From the NCBI GenBank assembly GCA_021734005.1, contig JAIPJV010000136.1:1-6032 (forward strand): a stretch of DNA of 6,032 nucleotides, read 5' to 3'. Positions 5,537 to 6,032 of the stretch are shown piece after piece. Position numbers and translations under genes: made by a program. Under the pieces are notes generated by a model, which searched no databases, had not been told where the DNA came from, and worked only from the letters and a program-made list of their open reading frames with translations. The DNA comes from Fidelibacterota bacterium. Its GTDB lineage: Bacteria > Fidelibacterota > UBA2242 > JAFGTP01. Numbering within the stretch: position 1 is the first letter of the stretch; every line of letters begins with the position of its first letter.

Positions 5537-6032
5537 ATGTTATCTTTAACTGCATTTGTGATCGATGATGAAGAATCTCAGAGAAATATATTAAATGATT
5601 TTCTAGAAGATCTTGGATGTGAGGTAAAAAGTTTCGCAAAAGGGGAAGAATGTCTCTCAACTTTGGAAGAGGAATATGCTGATGTGGTTGTTACAGATTA
5701 TAAGATGCCGGGTATGGATGGAATTAAGGTTTTAAAAGAAATTAAAGAGATAAATCCAGAGATACAGGTTATAATAGTTACAGCTTATGGAACTATAGAA
5801 AATGCTGTAAAGGCAATGAAAATAGGGGCATGGGACTATATTACTAAACCTATTGAGATGGAAGAACTTGAGATAAAGTTAAAAAGAATAGAAGAACGTA
5901 TTAACCTGGTTGAAGAAAATAAAAGATTAAAGGAAGAGATGGACAAATTATCTCCTGAGACTGAAATTGTTTATAAGAGCAAAGAGATGGAACAGGTAAT
6001 GGATCTGGTGGGAAGAATAAGCAAAAGGGATT
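5537..6032 (+). CDS. NtrC-family sigma-54-type response regulator, 3'-truncated by window edge
   Basis: The first 165 residues of a response regulator. The receiver domain (about 4-120) has the acidic pair Asp10-Asp11, phosphoacceptor Asp54 in VVTDYKMPGMDG, the switch Thr82 in IIVTAYG, and Lys104 in ITKPIE, all in register. A charged coiled-coil linker follows (about 117-140), and then IVYKSKEMEQVMDLVGRISK, the recognisable opening of the sigma-54-interacting AAA+ domain just before its Walker A. The window ends there, so the ATPase core, the GAFTGA loop and a Fis-type DNA-binding domain are expected but not seen. Phosphorylation by the kinase upstream should trigger assembly and activation of sigma-54 RNA polymerase. 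The candidate -24/-12 promoter at 1766-1780 is the obvious local target. The kinase-regulator spacer (5462-5536) has no terminator, so they are likely one transcript. Confidence 0.93.
   Translation, partial: MLSLTAFVIDDEESQRNILNDFLEDLGCEVKSFAKGEECLSTLEEEYADVVVTDYKMPGMDGIKVLKEIKEINPEIQVIIVTAYGTIENAVKAMKIGAWDYITKPIEMEELEIKLKRIEERINLVEENKRLKEEMDKLSPETEIVYKSKEMEQVMDLVGRISKRD

Noticed and set aside
5484..5549. Small TTG-started frame of 21 residues between kinase and regulator, overlapping the regulator start.
   Set aside because: No ribosome binding site, no recognisable content, and it ends in the regulator's first codons; a leader peptide is possible but unsupported.
1..6032. CRISPR arrays, tRNA or rRNA genes, insertion-sequence ends and attachment sites.
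   Set aside because: I looked for regularly spaced repeats, tRNA-like cloverleaf arms, transposase motifs and terminal inverted repeats and saw none.

Overview
The window is strongly AT-rich DNA with all convincing genes on the + strand. It encodes an outer-membrane-barrel-like protein and secreted products, and ends in a sigma-54-type response regulator. Together these suggest a diderm (Gram-negative-type) bacterium. The style (AT-rich, a secreted protein with FIDENGDGFND loops, Asn/Tyr-rich barrels) resembles uncultured lineages around the Fibrobacterota/Chlorobiota/Bacteroidota or candidate-phylum groups, but I cannot place it to a genus or phylum from sequence alone.

Left part (1-1560). 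The 3' two-thirds of an ABC transporter ATPase is followed by a TTG-started ABC-2 type permease. The permease runs normally for about 114 residues and then stops at a junction near 919-924. There the sequence changes abruptly into clpP, which is collinear with E. coli ClpP from mature residue 3 to the C-terminus but has no start codon of its own. The two broken genes therefore meet at one seam: either a real deletion or rearrangement, or an assembly chimera. The ClpP is also unusual in its active site, with Asn at the catalytic Asp position and Arg in place of the conserved Pro of the NSPGG segment. A perfect 13-bp stem with a GCGA loop terminates this block.

Middle (1561-1826). This is an AT-rich intergenic region with a candidate sigma-54 (-24/-12) promoter just ahead of the next gene and an inverted repeat placed about 130 bp upstream of the expected transcription start, where an enhancer for an NtrC-family activator could sit.

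Right part (1827-6032). Four same-strand genes follow: a secreted, highly charged protein with two DxDxDG-type loops and an Asp/Gly/Pro tail; a signal-peptide-bearing protein that looks like an outer-membrane beta-barrel; a membrane-bound sensor histidine kinase with a large extracytoplasmic sensor region; and an NtrC-type response regulator cut by the window end. My reading is that the kinase senses an envelope condition and phosphorylates the regulator, which activates sigma-54 transcription from the promoter in front of the secreted protein. This layout resembles ZraP-ZraS-ZraR, but with unrelated effectors and an added barrel. It is the best candidate here for an undescribed system; its function is unproven.
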